Translations under genes and position numbers: made by a program
Assembly: GCA_022791815.1 (NCBI GenBank)
Contig: JAAVZU010000023.1
Coordinates: 1-45,626 of the forward strand
DNA: 45,626 nt
Source of the DNA: Lachnospiraceae bacterium
GTDB taxonomy: Bacteria; Bacillota; Clostridia; Lachnospirales; Lachnospiraceae
Reading direction: 5' to 3'
Part shown: one piece after another, positions 1 to 7,636 of the stretch
Numbering within the stretch: position 1 is the first letter of the stretch
How the letters are laid out: every line of letters begins with the position of its first letter
Notes under the pieces: generated by a model
What the model was told of the DNA's origin: nothing
What the model saw: only the letters and a program-made list of their open reading frames with translations
The model's database searches: none

Positions 1-1
1 G

Positions 2-883
2 ATGACAGATGATGTGGCGGAGTTAGCGGAGCGAATGAACAAATGCAGCCCGGACAGAAGTTGTTTTCCGGCAGGCACGCTTGTAGAAACCAAAATAGGA
101 AAAAAAGCCATAGAAGAAATCGAAGAAGGAGAGGAGGTCTGGTGTGAAGAGGAAAGAACAGGAGAGCAGAAACTAAAAAAAGTCTTAAAAAGAATTGAAA
201 AAACAAATACTATTCTGTATCATTTATATATAGGGAATGAGGAAATACATACCACAGAAGACCACGCAATATGGCTGGAAGGGGAGGGCTGGAGGAAGGC
301 AGACGATATCCATGTAGGAGATATAGTCCGTTGCAGAACGGGAGAACCGGAAAAGATAACTAATGTCTGGATGGAGAAACTGCCAGATCAGGTGAAGGTG
401 TATAACCTTTCCGTGGAGGATGTTCATAACTATTATGTGTCAGAGAAAGGTGTGCTGGTGCATAATGAGTGTCCCCCAAATAATAAGGTTAATATAGAGA
501 GTGGTGGTAATACTATTGTACCAGATAACTCCCAATTTCCACAGACACGTTTAGATATCCATAATGATTTGATAAGTAAAGGTTATCATACAACAGGAAC
601 AACTGATAGAGGATATGTTGTATATAAGGACAGTAATGGACATATAGTAACAATAAAACCATCTGGGGGAGTTATTCCAACTACAAGGATGCCTGTAGAT
701 CCTAATAATACATCACCTAAGGCACCAATGTATAATCAAAGGACGTATTATGATGGAACAATAATACCAGATGAGTTAAATGACCATACTACAGGACACA
801 ATGTTGGTAAAATTAGTATAGATGATTATTATCCTGAGCCATATAAATGGGACAAAAATGCAACATGGATGGAGGAGAATTAG
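2..883 (+). CDS. Polymorphic toxin C-terminus: Hint domain plus unknown toxin tip (5' partial)
   Basis: This is the 3' part of a larger gene that runs off the left edge; the first Met in the window is probably internal. Residues 21-155 form a Hint (intein-like) autoprocessing domain. It opens with Cys21 in SCFPAGTLVET, has a mid-domain TTEDHAIW histidine motif, and ends in VHNYYVSEKGVLVHNEC, the usual pre-toxin Hint ending with His154-Asn155. The remaining 138 residues would be the released toxin. They contain RLDIHNDLISKGY, VTIKPSGGVIPTTRMP and TTGHNVGKI, a compact His/Arg-rich domain I cannot place. In this class the N-terminal part carries secretion or repeat modules and the tip attacks a competing cell. 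The gene just downstream fits an immunity partner. The Hint call is firm; the toxin activity is unknown. Confidence 0.8.
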   Translation: MTDDVAELAERMNKCSPDRSCFPAGTLVETKIGKKAIEEIEEGEEVWCEEERTGEQKLKKVLKRIEKTNTILYHLYIGNEEIHTTEDHAIWLEGEGWRKADDIHVGDIVRCRTGEPEKITNVWMEKLPDQVKVYNLSVEDVHNYYVSEKGVLVHNECPPNNKVNIESGGNTIVPDNSQFPQTRLDIHNDLISKGYHTTGTTDRGYVVYKDSNGHIVTIKPSGGVIPTTRMPVDPNNTSPKAPMYNQRTYYDGTIIPDELNDHTTGHNVGKISIDDYYPEPYKWDKNATWMEEN

Positions 884-885
884 AA

Positions 886-1293
886 ATGAATATTTTTGAA
901 TTGCAAAGAAACAAATGGTGGGAATATATGGAACGGGTTATGGAAAATGTAAATTTAAATGAAATTTCTATAATGCGGAATAATCATATGATATTTAAAT
1001 TTTTGAATTCTTATAATGGAGAGATTTATAAAAATTTGGAATGTAACCAAATTTTCAAATGCTGTATTGATAATGAAGCGTTTGAAGATGAAGAATTTGC
1101 TTATTTTATAGCAGATATATATGTTAAAGAATTAAGTAAAGATGAAGTGGAAAGTTCCTTAAAATATTATAAGTATGGATATAATGTTAACTTTTCTCAA
1201 GTAAATAAGCTATATTTAATTTTGATTATTGGTAATGAGATTTGTCTTGATATTATTTGTGAAACATTCAAAATAACAACAAGAAATAAATAA
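886..1293 (+). CDS. Probable immunity protein for the upstream Hint toxin
   Basis: A 135-residue protein starting 2 nt after the toxin stop codon. The ATG at 886 is preceded by GGAGGAG at 871-877, inside the end of the toxin gene; an in-frame ATG at 847 lacks such a site. The sequence is acidic and rich in Lys, Asn, Tyr and Phe, with WWEYMERVMENV near the start, no signal peptide and no clear membrane segment. That fits a cytosolic toxin-binding protein. I recognise no family. The role rests on position, size and composition: polymorphic toxin genes are normally followed by a small cognate immunity gene. Base composition is more AT-rich than the flanking housekeeping genes, as is common for such cassettes. 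Confidence 0.55.
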   Translation: MNIFELQRNKWWEYMERVMENVNLNEISIMRNNHMIFKFLNSYNGEIYKNLECNQIFKCCIDNEAFEDEEFAYFIADIYVKELSKDEVESSLKYYKYGYNVNFSQVNKLYLILIIGNEICLDIICETFKITTRNK

Positions 1294-1332
1294 AAACATT
1301 CATCGTTTAATGATATAATATCTCTAAAGTAG

Positions 1333-1494
1333 CTATGGTAAACAACCAAAATCTACTTTGGAGGTATTTTCATATTCCCGTGGTGATTTATATTCACAAT
1401 GACCGTGTACTCTCACTGTATTGATATATTCAAATACGAGTCTGTATGCATCACATGTGTACTGGATTAATTCCACGGTTACTGTGGTATTATG
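1333..1494 (-). pseudogene. IS3-family transposase C-terminal relic
   Basis: On the minus strand, an open frame ends at 1333 and encodes VELIQYTCDAYRLVFEYIN, then TVRVHGHCEYKSPREYE. This is the C-terminal end of an IS3-type rve integrase (compare the usual EYIxxYNxxRxHxxLxYxSPxEY). The frame meets a stop just upstream of 1494, and nothing matching the catalytic DDE core follows, so only the last 50 or so codons survive. The relic sits immediately behind the toxin/immunity pair, a usual place for mobile-element scars. An AAAGTAG/CTACTTT pair at 1326-1332 and 1353-1359 could be part of the old element end. Confidence 0.6.
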
Positions 1495-1835
1495 TCAAGT
1501 TTTGGTACAAATAGAATCAGGGAAAATTTTAGTTTGAAATAATAAATTAAAAGAAGTTTAGGGAGGAAACTGCCAGTAAATGTAAAAAATCTACTGGCTT
1601 TTTCAACGCTCAAAATTTTACACAATCATTTCTGAAAAAGCACTAATTCTTTTTAAAGAATTTAATATTAAGCTACTTTCTTTTGAACATCTGGTGACAG
1701 TGTGTCCGTTTAAAATCTTGCAATGATTCACTATTCAAAAACAGAACCTCATATAATTCTTGCACAACCTATTGAATAGAAAGAGAGGTTCATGAAGTGA
1801 ATGATATGCAGAGAATGCAGTTATTTTTTATTTAT
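1495..1835. other. Gene-poor stretch with a terminator-like hairpin
   Basis: No credible gene. At 1572-1598, GCCAGTA and TACTGGC form a 7-bp stem followed by TTTTT, resembling an intrinsic terminator read on the plus strand. A short minus-strand frame (about 30 codons near 1670-1765, with VQELYEVLFLNSESLQDF) may be the end of another decayed gene, but I recognise nothing in it. The stretch probably collects debris from the element whose transposase end lies at 1333-1494. Confidence 0.4.
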
Positions 1836-3104
1836 TTAATATGTACTTTTATTAATATAAGTTGGTGATAACTTAGAATATACAATTTTCTGGCTGCTAT
1901 ATAAACCATAATAACCAGACAGAACATAGCTGACAGCACAGGCAAGGCAAAAGAGCATAAGTCCTTGGGCTCCAAATAATTCCAAGCTAAGAAGTAGAGA
2001 TGCAATTGGACAGTTTACAACACCACAGAACATGGAAATAAGGCCAATCGCAGCACCAAAACAAGGAGGAAGTCCAAGCAGTCCGCCTGCAATATTACCA
2101 AAGGTAGCACCAATAAAAAACGAAGGAACAATTTCCCCACCCTTAAATCCTGCACCTAAGGTAAGTGCTGTAAAGATAAGTTTTAATAAAAATGCTTCCG
2201 GTTTTGCTTGCCCTGCAATTGCTGCAGATACTATATTCATACCAGTACCATTATAATCATGGCTTTGTACCAGAAAAGAAAGAACTACTACCAAAAATCC
2301 TCCTACCAATATACGAAGATAGGCATTTGATAAAAGCCGCTTATACCAGTTCGTTGTTTTATGAAGAGCAAAGCAGAATACCATGCTAACTACTGCACAT
2401 AGTGCTGCAAGAATCAGTACTCTTAACATAGCTGGCAAATCTGCTTCTGGAATAGAAGAAAGGTGATAAAACACAGGTTTCATACCAAAATATTTTGCAA
2501 TATCAAAAGCAAGGATGGCAGAGAGGAGACAGGGAATAAATGCTACATAATAAAGTACACCTACACTGATAACTTCCATACTAAAAATAGTTGCAGTAAC
2601 TGGAGTCCCAAATAGGGCAGCAAATACACCACTCATACCACACATAGTAATAATGTGAATATCTTTCTCATCTAGTCGGAAAATACTGCCAAGCGTAGAA
2701 CCAATGCTGCCTCCAATTTGAAGTGCTGCACCTTCTCGTCCAGAAGAACCTCCAAATAGATGGGTAATTACAGTAGAAATAAAAATTAAAGGTGCCATTC
2801 GGAATGGAATTGCCTTTGAACTGCGAATGGAAGCTATAATACGATTTGTTCCACCATCTTCTAACATGTTTGTAATATGATATAATCCTACAATTGCAAG
2901 TCCTGCAAAGGGGAGAAAACAAATTAAAATTGGATGTTGGACACGTAGAGTAGTAACTTGTTCTACCGACTTATGAAAAGCACTTCCTACTAATCCACAA
3001 ATAATTCCAGTAATAGAAGCACAAGAAAGCCACTTAACAAGATATAACAGAGACATTTTAGCATGTGTTGCTTTTCTTTTCACCCTAATCATTAGATTTT
3101 TCAT
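1836..3104 (-). CDS. CLC-family anion channel/transporter, CLC-F-like motifs
   Basis: A 422-residue polytopic membrane protein with roughly ten hydrophobic helices. The CLC signatures are visible: GGSSGREGAALQIGGSIGS, carrying the gating glutamate of the GREG motif, and GAGFKGGEIVPSFFIGATFGN. The GSGIP motif that supplies the central chloride-binding Ser in E. coli ClcA is replaced here by GGTNR. Lack of that Ser, together with a GGExxPxFFIG pattern, is what I would expect of the fluoride/proton antiporter branch (CLC-F), so fluoride export is possible; chloride transport is the default. The length fits a minimal CLC without CBS domains. The start is supported by AAAGGAGT just upstream. No fluoride riboswitch (GGNGAUGG core) is visible in the leader, and the gene stands alone. 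Confidence 0.85.
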   Translation of the reverse strand: MKNLMIRVKRKATHAKMSLLYLVKWLSCASITGIICGLVGSAFHKSVEQVTTLRVQHPILICFLPFAGLAIVGLYHITNMLEDGGTNRIIASIRSSKAIPFRMAPLIFISTVITHLFGGSSGREGAALQIGGSIGSTLGSIFRLDEKDIHIITMCGMSGVFAALFGTPVTATIFSMEVISVGVLYYVAFIPCLLSAILAFDIAKYFGMKPVFYHLSSIPEADLPAMLRVLILAALCAVVSMVFCFALHKTTNWYKRLLSNAYLRILVGGFLVVVLSFLVQSHDYNGTGMNIVSAAIAGQAKPEAFLLKLIFTALTLGAGFKGGEIVPSFFIGATFGNIAGGLLGLPPCFGAAIGLISMFCGVVNCPIASLLLSLELFGAQGLMLFCLACAVSYVLSGYYGLYSSQKIVYSKLSPTYINKSTY

Positions 3105-3135
3105 AAAATACTCCTTTATATATATAATATTTATT

Positions 3136-3269
3136 GTAACTATTCAGGTAGAAACACGCATTTACTGCGTGTTTCGTAAAAAAAGTAAATTTTGTAATGT
3201 TTAAGCTCCTTCGCCGAAGGCGAATTATTATGGGCTTAAACATAACTGTGCATGGTTCTGAACAGTTAC
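3136..3269 (+). repeat. Long intergenic palindromic repeat (subtype A, composite)
   Basis: The element begins with GTAACTATTCAGG and ends with TGAACAGTTAC, so its ends are inverted repeats of each other. Inside are a 9-bp hairpin (AAACACGCA at 3152-3160 with TGCGTGTTT at 3166-3174) and a second stem (GTTTAAGC at 3199-3206 with GCTTAAAC at 3234-3241) enclosing CCTTCGCCGAAGG. Its right part, from about 3183, closely matches 11405-11489. It lies between the divergent CLC gene and the SASP gene. Confidence 0.75.
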
Positions 3270-3441
3270 TATTTATCACGTTTACATCATAAAGGGTATC
3301 GACATTTTTTTCAAGTCTGACTTACATATTGTAAATGGTTACTCTGTTCATACCTGCGGTGCTAACAGTAGCTGTAAATGAACATTAATCCTGCCTGTTG
3401 ATGCAAGTATTATCTAAATATATAGATTACAAAAATTTCCA
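3270..3441. other. Intergenic DNA without a gene
   Basis: This belongs to the 478-base gap between the CLC gene and the SASP gene. I see no coding signal in it. The rest of the gap is occupied by the composite repeat at 3136-3269, a sigma-G-like promoter and a leader hairpin, listed separately. Confidence 0.5.
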
Positions 3442-3470
3442 GAATATTGTGAGAAGAATCGCACATAATA
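3442..3470 (+). promoter_or_regulatory. Sigma-G-like forespore promoter for the SASP gene
   Basis: GAATA at 3442-3446 and CATAATA at 3464-3470 are separated by 17 bases. Both match the sigma-G consensus known from Bacillus (GHATR, 17-18 bases, CATNHTA). It precedes an SASP gene, a classic sigma-G target. The expected start near 3477 would give a leader of about 105 nt. Confidence 0.6.
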
Positions 3471-3518
3471 GGATTAAGATAAGCAAGGCAAATATCTACA
3501 GACCGGCGTAAAAACAAA

Positions 3519-3547
3519 GGATAAGTGGATATAGTCTCCGCTTATCC
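3519..3547 (+). promoter_or_regulatory. Leader hairpin upstream of the SASP ribosome site
   Basis: GGATAAGTGGA at 3519-3529 pairs with TCCGCTTATCC at 3537-3547, an 11-bp stem with one G-T pair and a 7-nt loop. It lies in the predicted SASP leader about 20 nt before the GGAGGTG ribosome site. There is no T-run, so it is not a terminator; it may stabilise the spore mRNA. Confidence 0.5.
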
Positions 3548-3582
3548 AAATCAATCACTCACAGAAATGGAGGTGTAGCTAT

Positions 3583-3798
3583 ATGGCTAACAATAGTTCA
3601 GGAAGAATGGAAGTTCCAGAAGCAAAAGAAGCTATGGATCGTTTCAAAATGGAAGTTGCTGACGAATTAGGAGTACCTTTAAAAGCTGGATATAACGGCA
3701 ATCTAACCAGTGCACAGAATGGTTCTGTTGGTGGTGAAATGGTTCGTCAGATGATTAGACGTCAGGAAGAATCTATGTCTGGTAAGACAGAGAGATAG
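3583..3798 (+). CDS. Alpha/beta-type small acid-soluble spore protein
   Basis: A 71-residue protein with the two SASP signatures: FKMEVADELGV at residues 21-31, the germination-protease cleavage region, and YNGNLTSAQNGSVGGEMVRQMI at 37-58, the DNA-binding segment. These proteins coat forespore DNA, protect it from UV and heat, and are degraded to amino acids at germination. The length is normal (60-75 residues). The ATG follows GGAGGTG with good spacing. The gene is monocistronic, between a sigma-G-like promoter and a strong terminator. It shows that the organism carries a late sporulation programme. Confidence 0.95.
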   Translation: MANNSSGRMEVPEAKEAMDRFKMEVADELGVPLKAGYNGNLTSAQNGSVGGEMVRQMIRRQEESMSGKTER

Positions 3799-3822
3799 TA
3801 AGACGAACAAAAAGAATGGAAA

Positions 3823-3855
3823 GGGCTGTTGTTTTAATACAACAGCTCTTTTTTT
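3823..3855 (+). terminator. Intrinsic terminator after the SASP gene
   Basis: GGGCTGTTGT at 3823-3832 pairs with ACAACAGCTC at 3839-3848 (10 bp, one G-T), followed by seven T. This is a textbook rho-independent terminator 25 nt after the SASP stop. Confidence 0.9.
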
Positions 3856-3856
3856 C

Positions 3857-3885
3857 TTTACACACCCAAAGGGCTGTGATACAAT
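3857..3885 (+). promoter_or_regulatory. Sigma-A promoter for the glmM operon
   Basis: TTTACA at 3857-3862, a 17-base spacer ending in TG, and TACAAT at 3880-3885, so the -10 is extended. It starts directly after the SASP terminator. Because the in-frame ATG at 3884 lies inside this -10, glmM must start later, at 3938. Confidence 0.75.
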
Positions 3886-3937
3886 GAAAGATAAAGATTT
3901 TAGGAAATATATCAGTGGATTAGAAAGGAAGAAAAAT

Positions 3938-5275
3938 ATGGGAAAATATTTTGGGACGGATGGTTTCCGAGGGGAAGCAAATGTAGATTTGAATGTGCTA
4001 CATGCGTATAAAGTAGGAAGATTTTTAGGATATTATTATGGACAGGAACACAAAGCGAGAATTGTAATCGGAAAAGATACCAGAAGATCCAGTTATATGT
4101 TTGAAGATGCATTGTCTGCAGGTCTTACTGCTAGTGGGGCAGATGTTTATTTGATTCATGTGACTACTACACCAAGTGTATCTTATGTAGTAAGAAGTGA
4201 AAATTTTGATTGCGGAATTATGATATCTGCAAGCCATAATCCATTTTATGATAATGGCATTAAGGTATTAAATGGTCTGGGACATAAACTTGAGGCTGAA
4301 GTAGAGCAGAAGATAGAAGAATATATTGATGGACCAGAAGATGCGATTCCATTTGCTACAAAAGAAAAGATTGGTCGTACAACAGATTACATAATTGGCC
4401 GGAACCGTTATATTGGTTATCTTATGTCTCTGGTAACCCGTTCTTTCAAAGATATGAAGGTAGGATTAGATTGTGCAAATGGTTCTGCCTATGAGATTGC
4501 AAAAGGAGTATTTGATGCTCTTGGGGCAAAAACCTATGTGATTAATAATCAGCCAGATGGTACGAATATCAACAAAAATAGCGGTTCTACCCATATTGAG
4601 GTACTACAGGAGTATGTGAAGGAGAACAAGCTGGATGTAGGGTTTGCTTTTGACGGAGATGCTGACCGCTGTCTTGCCGTGGACGATAAAGGAAATATAG
4701 TAGATGGAGACTTAATTCTTTATGTATGTGGAAGTTATTTGAAAGAAAAAGGAGAATTAAATAATAATACTATAGTAACTACAGTCATGTCTAATTTAGG
4801 CTTATATAAGGCATTGGATAAAAAGGGAATTTCTTATGAAAAAACAGCCGTTGGTGATAAATATGTTTACGAGAATATGATGAAAAATGATCATATTATA
4901 GGTGGGGAACAGTCTGGTCATATTATTTTTAGTAAATATGCAGCAACAGGAGATGGAGTATTAACCGCATTAATGATTATGGAAGTAATTTTGGAAAAGA
5001 AGACTAGTTTATCTGAATTAGTAAAGGAAGTTGTGATTTATCCTCAACTTTTAGAGAATATAAGAGTTGCAGATAAAAAGGCGGCTATGGAGCATCCAGC
5101 AGTGCAGGCTGCTGCAAAAGAAGTAGAAAAGTCTCTTGGTGATGATGGAAGGATTCTTCTTCGTGAAAGCGGAACAGAGCCATTAGTTCGTGTTATGGTG
5201 GAGGCACAAACTGATGAACTTTGTCAAAAATATGTAAAGATGGTAGCAGATGTAATTAAAGCGAATTGTGTATAG
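3938..5275 (+). CDS. glmM: Phosphoglucosamine mutase
   Basis: Interconverts glucosamine-6-phosphate and glucosamine-1-phosphate, the step before UDP-GlcNAc in peptidoglycan synthesis. The 445-residue protein has the family layout: GTDGFRGEAN at the N-terminus, the phosphoserine loop MISASHNP with catalytic Ser99, the metal loop FAFDGDADR, the sugar-binding GGEQSGH, and the C-terminal phosphate loop RESGTEPLVRVM. The GTDGFRGxAN start and the length favour GlmM over phosphomannomutase. I place the start at 3938, behind AAAGGAAG, because the longer frame begins inside the promoter. It heads a run of co-directional genes with tig, clpP, clpX, lon and engB, separated from tig by about 240 nt holding a palindromic repeat. 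Confidence 0.93.
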   Translation: MGKYFGTDGFRGEANVDLNVLHAYKVGRFLGYYYGQEHKARIVIGKDTRRSSYMFEDALSAGLTASGADVYLIHVTTTPSVSYVVRSENFDCGIMISASHNPFYDNGIKVLNGLGHKLEAEVEQKIEEYIDGPEDAIPFATKEKIGRTTDYIIGRNRYIGYLMSLVTRSFKDMKVGLDCANGSAYEIAKGVFDALGAKTYVINNQPDGTNINKNSGSTHIEVLQEYVKENKLDVGFAFDGDADRCLAVDDKGNIVDGDLILYVCGSYLKEKGELNNNTIVTTVMSNLGLYKALDKKGISYEKTAVGDKYVYENMMKNDHIIGGEQSGHIIFSKYAATGDGVLTALMIMEVILEKKTSLSELVKEVVIYPQLLENIRVADKKAAMEHPAVQAAAKEVEKSLGDDGRILLRESGTEPLVRVMVEAQTDELCQKYVKMVADVIKANCV

Positions 5276-5354
5276 ACAACGACAGGAGTTTTGTGTTATA
5301 ATAACAGAATGTATAGGTTTGTCCAGCATAAAGCAAGAGAATTTTGAAATAAAG

Positions 5355-5385
5355 GTAACAGGTCAGCCTCTGGTTGAACTGTTAC
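5355..5385 (+). repeat. Intergenic palindromic repeat, glmM-tig gap (subtype B)
   Basis: GTAACAGGTCAGCC faces GGTTGAACTGTTAC across a very short loop, with one mismatch and one G-T pair. It shares GTAACAGGTCAG with the copy at 15606-15635. Confidence 0.75.
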
Positions 5386-5400
5386 AAATAAAGAGTTTTG

Positions 5401-5431
5401 GAGACAAAGCCGGACTTGTTCATTTTGTCTC
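5401..5431 (+). repeat. Hairpin in the tig leader
   Basis: GAGACAAA at 5401-5408 pairs with TTTGTCTC at 5424-5431, an 8-bp perfect stem without a T-run. It lies between the palindromic repeat and the tig ribosome site. Confidence 0.5.
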
Positions 5432-5515
5432 TAATAGAGTTGTGCTGAAATAGGCAGACAAAAGTTCAGTAGAAAGAACGTGCAGCGAAATCTGCACAAA
5501 GGAGGAAAATATTTC

Positions 5516-6802
5516 ATGAGTTTACAAGTTGAAAAGTTAGAGAAAAATATGGCAAAGTTTACTATCGAAGTAAGTCCGGAGGAATTTGAAGTTGCAGTAG
5601 AAAAGGCTTATCGAAAAAATAAGAATAAGATGAATGTACAGGGATTCCGTAAAGGTAAAGCGCCTCGTAAAATGATTGAAAAGATGTATGGCAAGGAAAT
5701 TTTCTTTGAGGAAGCTGCTAATATTATTATTCCAGAAGCTTACACAAAAGCATTAGAGGAATGTGAGGAAGATGTTGTTTCGCAGCCTTCCATTGATGTG
5801 ACACAGATAGAAGCAGGAAAGCCATTTATTTTTACTGCTGAAGTTGCATTAAAACCTGAAGTAGAACTAGGTAAATATAAAGGTGTAGAAATTGATAAGG
5901 TAGATACCGAAGTAACAGATGCAGACTTAGATGCAGAGATAAATAAAGTTAGAGAACAGAATGCAAGAACAATTACAGTAGAAGACCGTCCAGTACAGGA
6001 CAAGGATATGACAGTAATTGATTTTGAAGGATTTGTAGAGGGAGAAACATTTGAAGGTGGAAAAGCTGAGGATTACAGTTTAACAATCGGTTCTCATTCT
6101 TTCATTGATACTTTTGAAGAGCAGTTGATTGGAAAGAATATTGGAGAAGAAGTAGAAGTGAATGTTACATTTCCAGAAGAGTATCATGCAAAAGAATTAG
6201 CTGGTAAGCCTGCAATGTTCAAGGTAACAGTAAAAGAAATTAAAGCAAAAGAATTACCAGAGTTAGATGATGATTTTGCACAAGATGTATCAGATTGTGA
6301 AACTTTAGAGGAATACAAAGGCACTTTGCGTGAAGAAATTAAGAGCAGAAAAGAAGATGCAGCTAAAAATGCAAAAGAGGATGCAGTTATTGAAGCCATC
6401 ATTGAGGATGCAAAGATGGATATTCCAGATCCTATGGTAGATACACAGGTTAGACAGATGGCAGAAGATTTTGCCCGCAGAATTTCTCAGCAAGGGATTT
6501 CTTTGGAACAGTATTTCCAGTTTACTGGAATGAATCCAGAGGGCTTTTTAGAACAGATGAAACCACAGGCTTTAAAACGCATCCAGAGCAGATTAGTTTT
6601 AGAAGCAGTAGTTGCAGCAGAAGGAATTAAAGCAACAGAAGAAGAAATCGAAAAAGAAATGTCTAATATGGCAGAAGCTTATCAGATGGAGTTAGATAAA
6701 GTAAAAGAATTAATGGGTGATGCAGAGAAAGAGCAGTTATCTCTTGATCTTGCAGTACAAAAAGCGGTAACGCTTGTAGTAGAGAATGCAGTTGAACAGT
6801 AA
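5516..6802 (+). CDS. tig: Trigger factor, ribosome-associated chaperone and prolyl isomerase
   Basis: Binds the ribosome exit tunnel and shields nascent chains. The 428 residues follow the family plan. The N-terminal ribosome-binding domain contains GFRKGKAPRKMIEKMYG, matching the GFRxGKxP signature. A central FKBP-type PPIase domain lies at about 160-245 (VIDFEGFVEGETFEGGKAEDY, LIGKNIGEEV, FPEEYHAKELAGK). The C-terminal half is a long helical substrate cradle. The start at 5516 follows GGAGG at 5501-5505; the ATG upstream at 5480 has no such site. Directly upstream of clpP and clpX, the order conserved across Firmicutes, so nascent-chain folding and degradation are co-located. Confidence 0.96.
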   Translation: MSLQVEKLEKNMAKFTIEVSPEEFEVAVEKAYRKNKNKMNVQGFRKGKAPRKMIEKMYGKEIFFEEAANIIIPEAYTKALEECEEDVVSQPSIDVTQIEAGKPFIFTAEVALKPEVELGKYKGVEIDKVDTEVTDADLDAEINKVREQNARTITVEDRPVQDKDMTVIDFEGFVEGETFEGGKAEDYSLTIGSHSFIDTFEEQLIGKNIGEEVEVNVTFPEEYHAKELAGKPAMFKVTVKEIKAKELPELDDDFAQDVSDCETLEEYKGTLREEIKSRKEDAAKNAKEDAVIEAIIEDAKMDIPDPMVDTQVRQMAEDFARRISQQGISLEQYFQFTGMNPEGFLEQMKPQALKRIQSRLVLEAVVAAEGIKATEEEIEKEMSNMAEAYQMELDKVKELMGDAEKEQLSLDLAVQKAVTLVVENAVEQ

Positions 6803-6842
6803 TGTAAAATAATAGCATTTATTATATAGAAGTAGAACAAGG

Positions 6843-6870
6843 GTAACAGTGAGTGGAACTAAACTGTTAT
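6843..6870 (+). repeat. Intergenic palindromic repeat, tig-clpP gap
   Basis: GTAACAGT and AACTGTTA(T) arms enclose a short loop. It is followed after two bases by an independent strong hairpin. Confidence 0.7.
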
Positions 6871-6872
6871 GC

Positions 6873-6906
6873 TCAAGGTGTCAAAAGAACCCTTTTGACA
6901 CCTTGA
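6873..6906 (+). promoter_or_regulatory. 15-bp perfect hairpin upstream of clpP
   Basis: TCAAGGTGTCAAAAG at 6873-6887 pairs perfectly with CTTTTGACACCTTGA at 6892-6906 around an AACC loop. The following bases (TGTTCTTAAAAAGG) are not a T-run, so I read it as an mRNA processing or stability element rather than a terminator. It ends 11 nt before the clpP ribosome site. Confidence 0.6.
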
Positions 6907-6933
6907 TGTTCTTAAAAAGGAGGATGAGTCTAT

Positions 6934-7515
6934 ATGAGTTTAGTACCTTACGTCATTGAACAGACAAGCAGAGGAGAACGTTCCTACGATATTTATTCCA
7001 GATTGTTAAAAGATAGAATTATCTTTTTGGGAGAAGAGGTAACAGATGTTTCTGCAAGTGTCGTTGTAGCACAGCTTTTATTTTTGGAGGCAGAAGATCC
7101 AGGAAAGGATATTAATCTTTATATCAACAGCCCTGGTGGATCAGTAACAGCAGGTATGGCAATCTATGATACTATGAATTTTGTCAAATGTGACGTGTCT
7201 ACAATCTGTATTGGTATGGCTGCAAGTATGGGAGCTTTCCTTCTTGCGGGTGGAGCAAAAGGAAAACGTATGGCATTGCCGAATGCTGAGGTAATGATTC
7301 ATCAACCATCAGGTGGTGCAAGAGGTCAAGCAACAGATATTAAAATTGTAGCAGACAATATATTAAAGACAAAGAGAAAGTTAAATGAGATTTTAGCAGC
7401 AAATACTGGTAAGCCATTAGATATTATTGAAGTGGATACCGAACGTGATAATTATATGAGTGCAGAAGAAGCCATGGCATACGGGTTAATTGATAGTATT
7501 GTTACTAATCATTAG
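6934..7515 (+). CDS. clpP: ATP-dependent Clp protease proteolytic subunit
   Basis: The serine peptidase that forms the double heptameric chamber fed by ClpX or ClpC. The 193 residues are the normal length. The catalytic triad is visible: Ser98 in GMAASMGAF, His123 in [10 protein letters not shown], and Asp172 in [31 protein letters not shown] forms the substrate-binding strand. The start follows AAAGGAGGATG with good spacing. It lies between tig and its ATPase partner clpX. No CtsR or CIRCE operator was seen upstream; the gap is filled by the repeat and the 15-bp hairpin. Confidence 0.97.
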   Translation: MSLVPYVIEQTSRGERSYDIYSRLLKDRIIFLGEEVTDVSASVVVAQLLFLEAEDPGKDINLYINSPGGSVTAGMAIYDTMNFVKCDVSTICIGMAASMGAFLLAGGAKGKRMALPNAEVMIHQPSGGARGQATDIKIVADNILKTKRKLNEILAANTGKPLDIIEVDTERDNYMSAEEAMAYGLIDSIVTNH

Positions 7516-7541
7516 TAAGAAAGACAGCTGGTGTAACTGGT

Positions 7542-7612
7542 AAGAGAGGAAGAATGAAAGTTTTTCATAACAGTTCAGGTAGGTGTTGCACTGTTACAAT
7601 TTTTCCTCTCTT
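7542..7612 (+). repeat. Nested palindromic repeat, clpP-clpX gap
   Basis: An outer stem, AAGAGAGGAA at 7542-7551 with TTCCTCTCTT at 7603-7612, encloses the family core TAACAGTTCAGG...ACTGTTAC at 7568-7597. CAGC at 7525-7528 and GCTG beginning at 7613 may extend the stem. The whole gap is thus one nested fold ending about 10 nt before the clpX ribosome site. Confidence 0.7.
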
Positions 7613-7636
7613 GCTGGGAAAGAAAGGTGGAAAAGA

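Noticed and set aside
3105-3300. Fluoride riboswitch before the CLC gene
   Set aside because: Neither strand shows the conserved GGNGAUGG core; the structure there is the palindromic repeat.
3884-3937. Longer N-terminus for glmM starting at 3884
   Set aside because: The ATG lies within the -10 hexamer of the predicted promoter and lacks a ribosome site; 3938 has AAAGGAAG and begins with the conserved GTDGFRG region.
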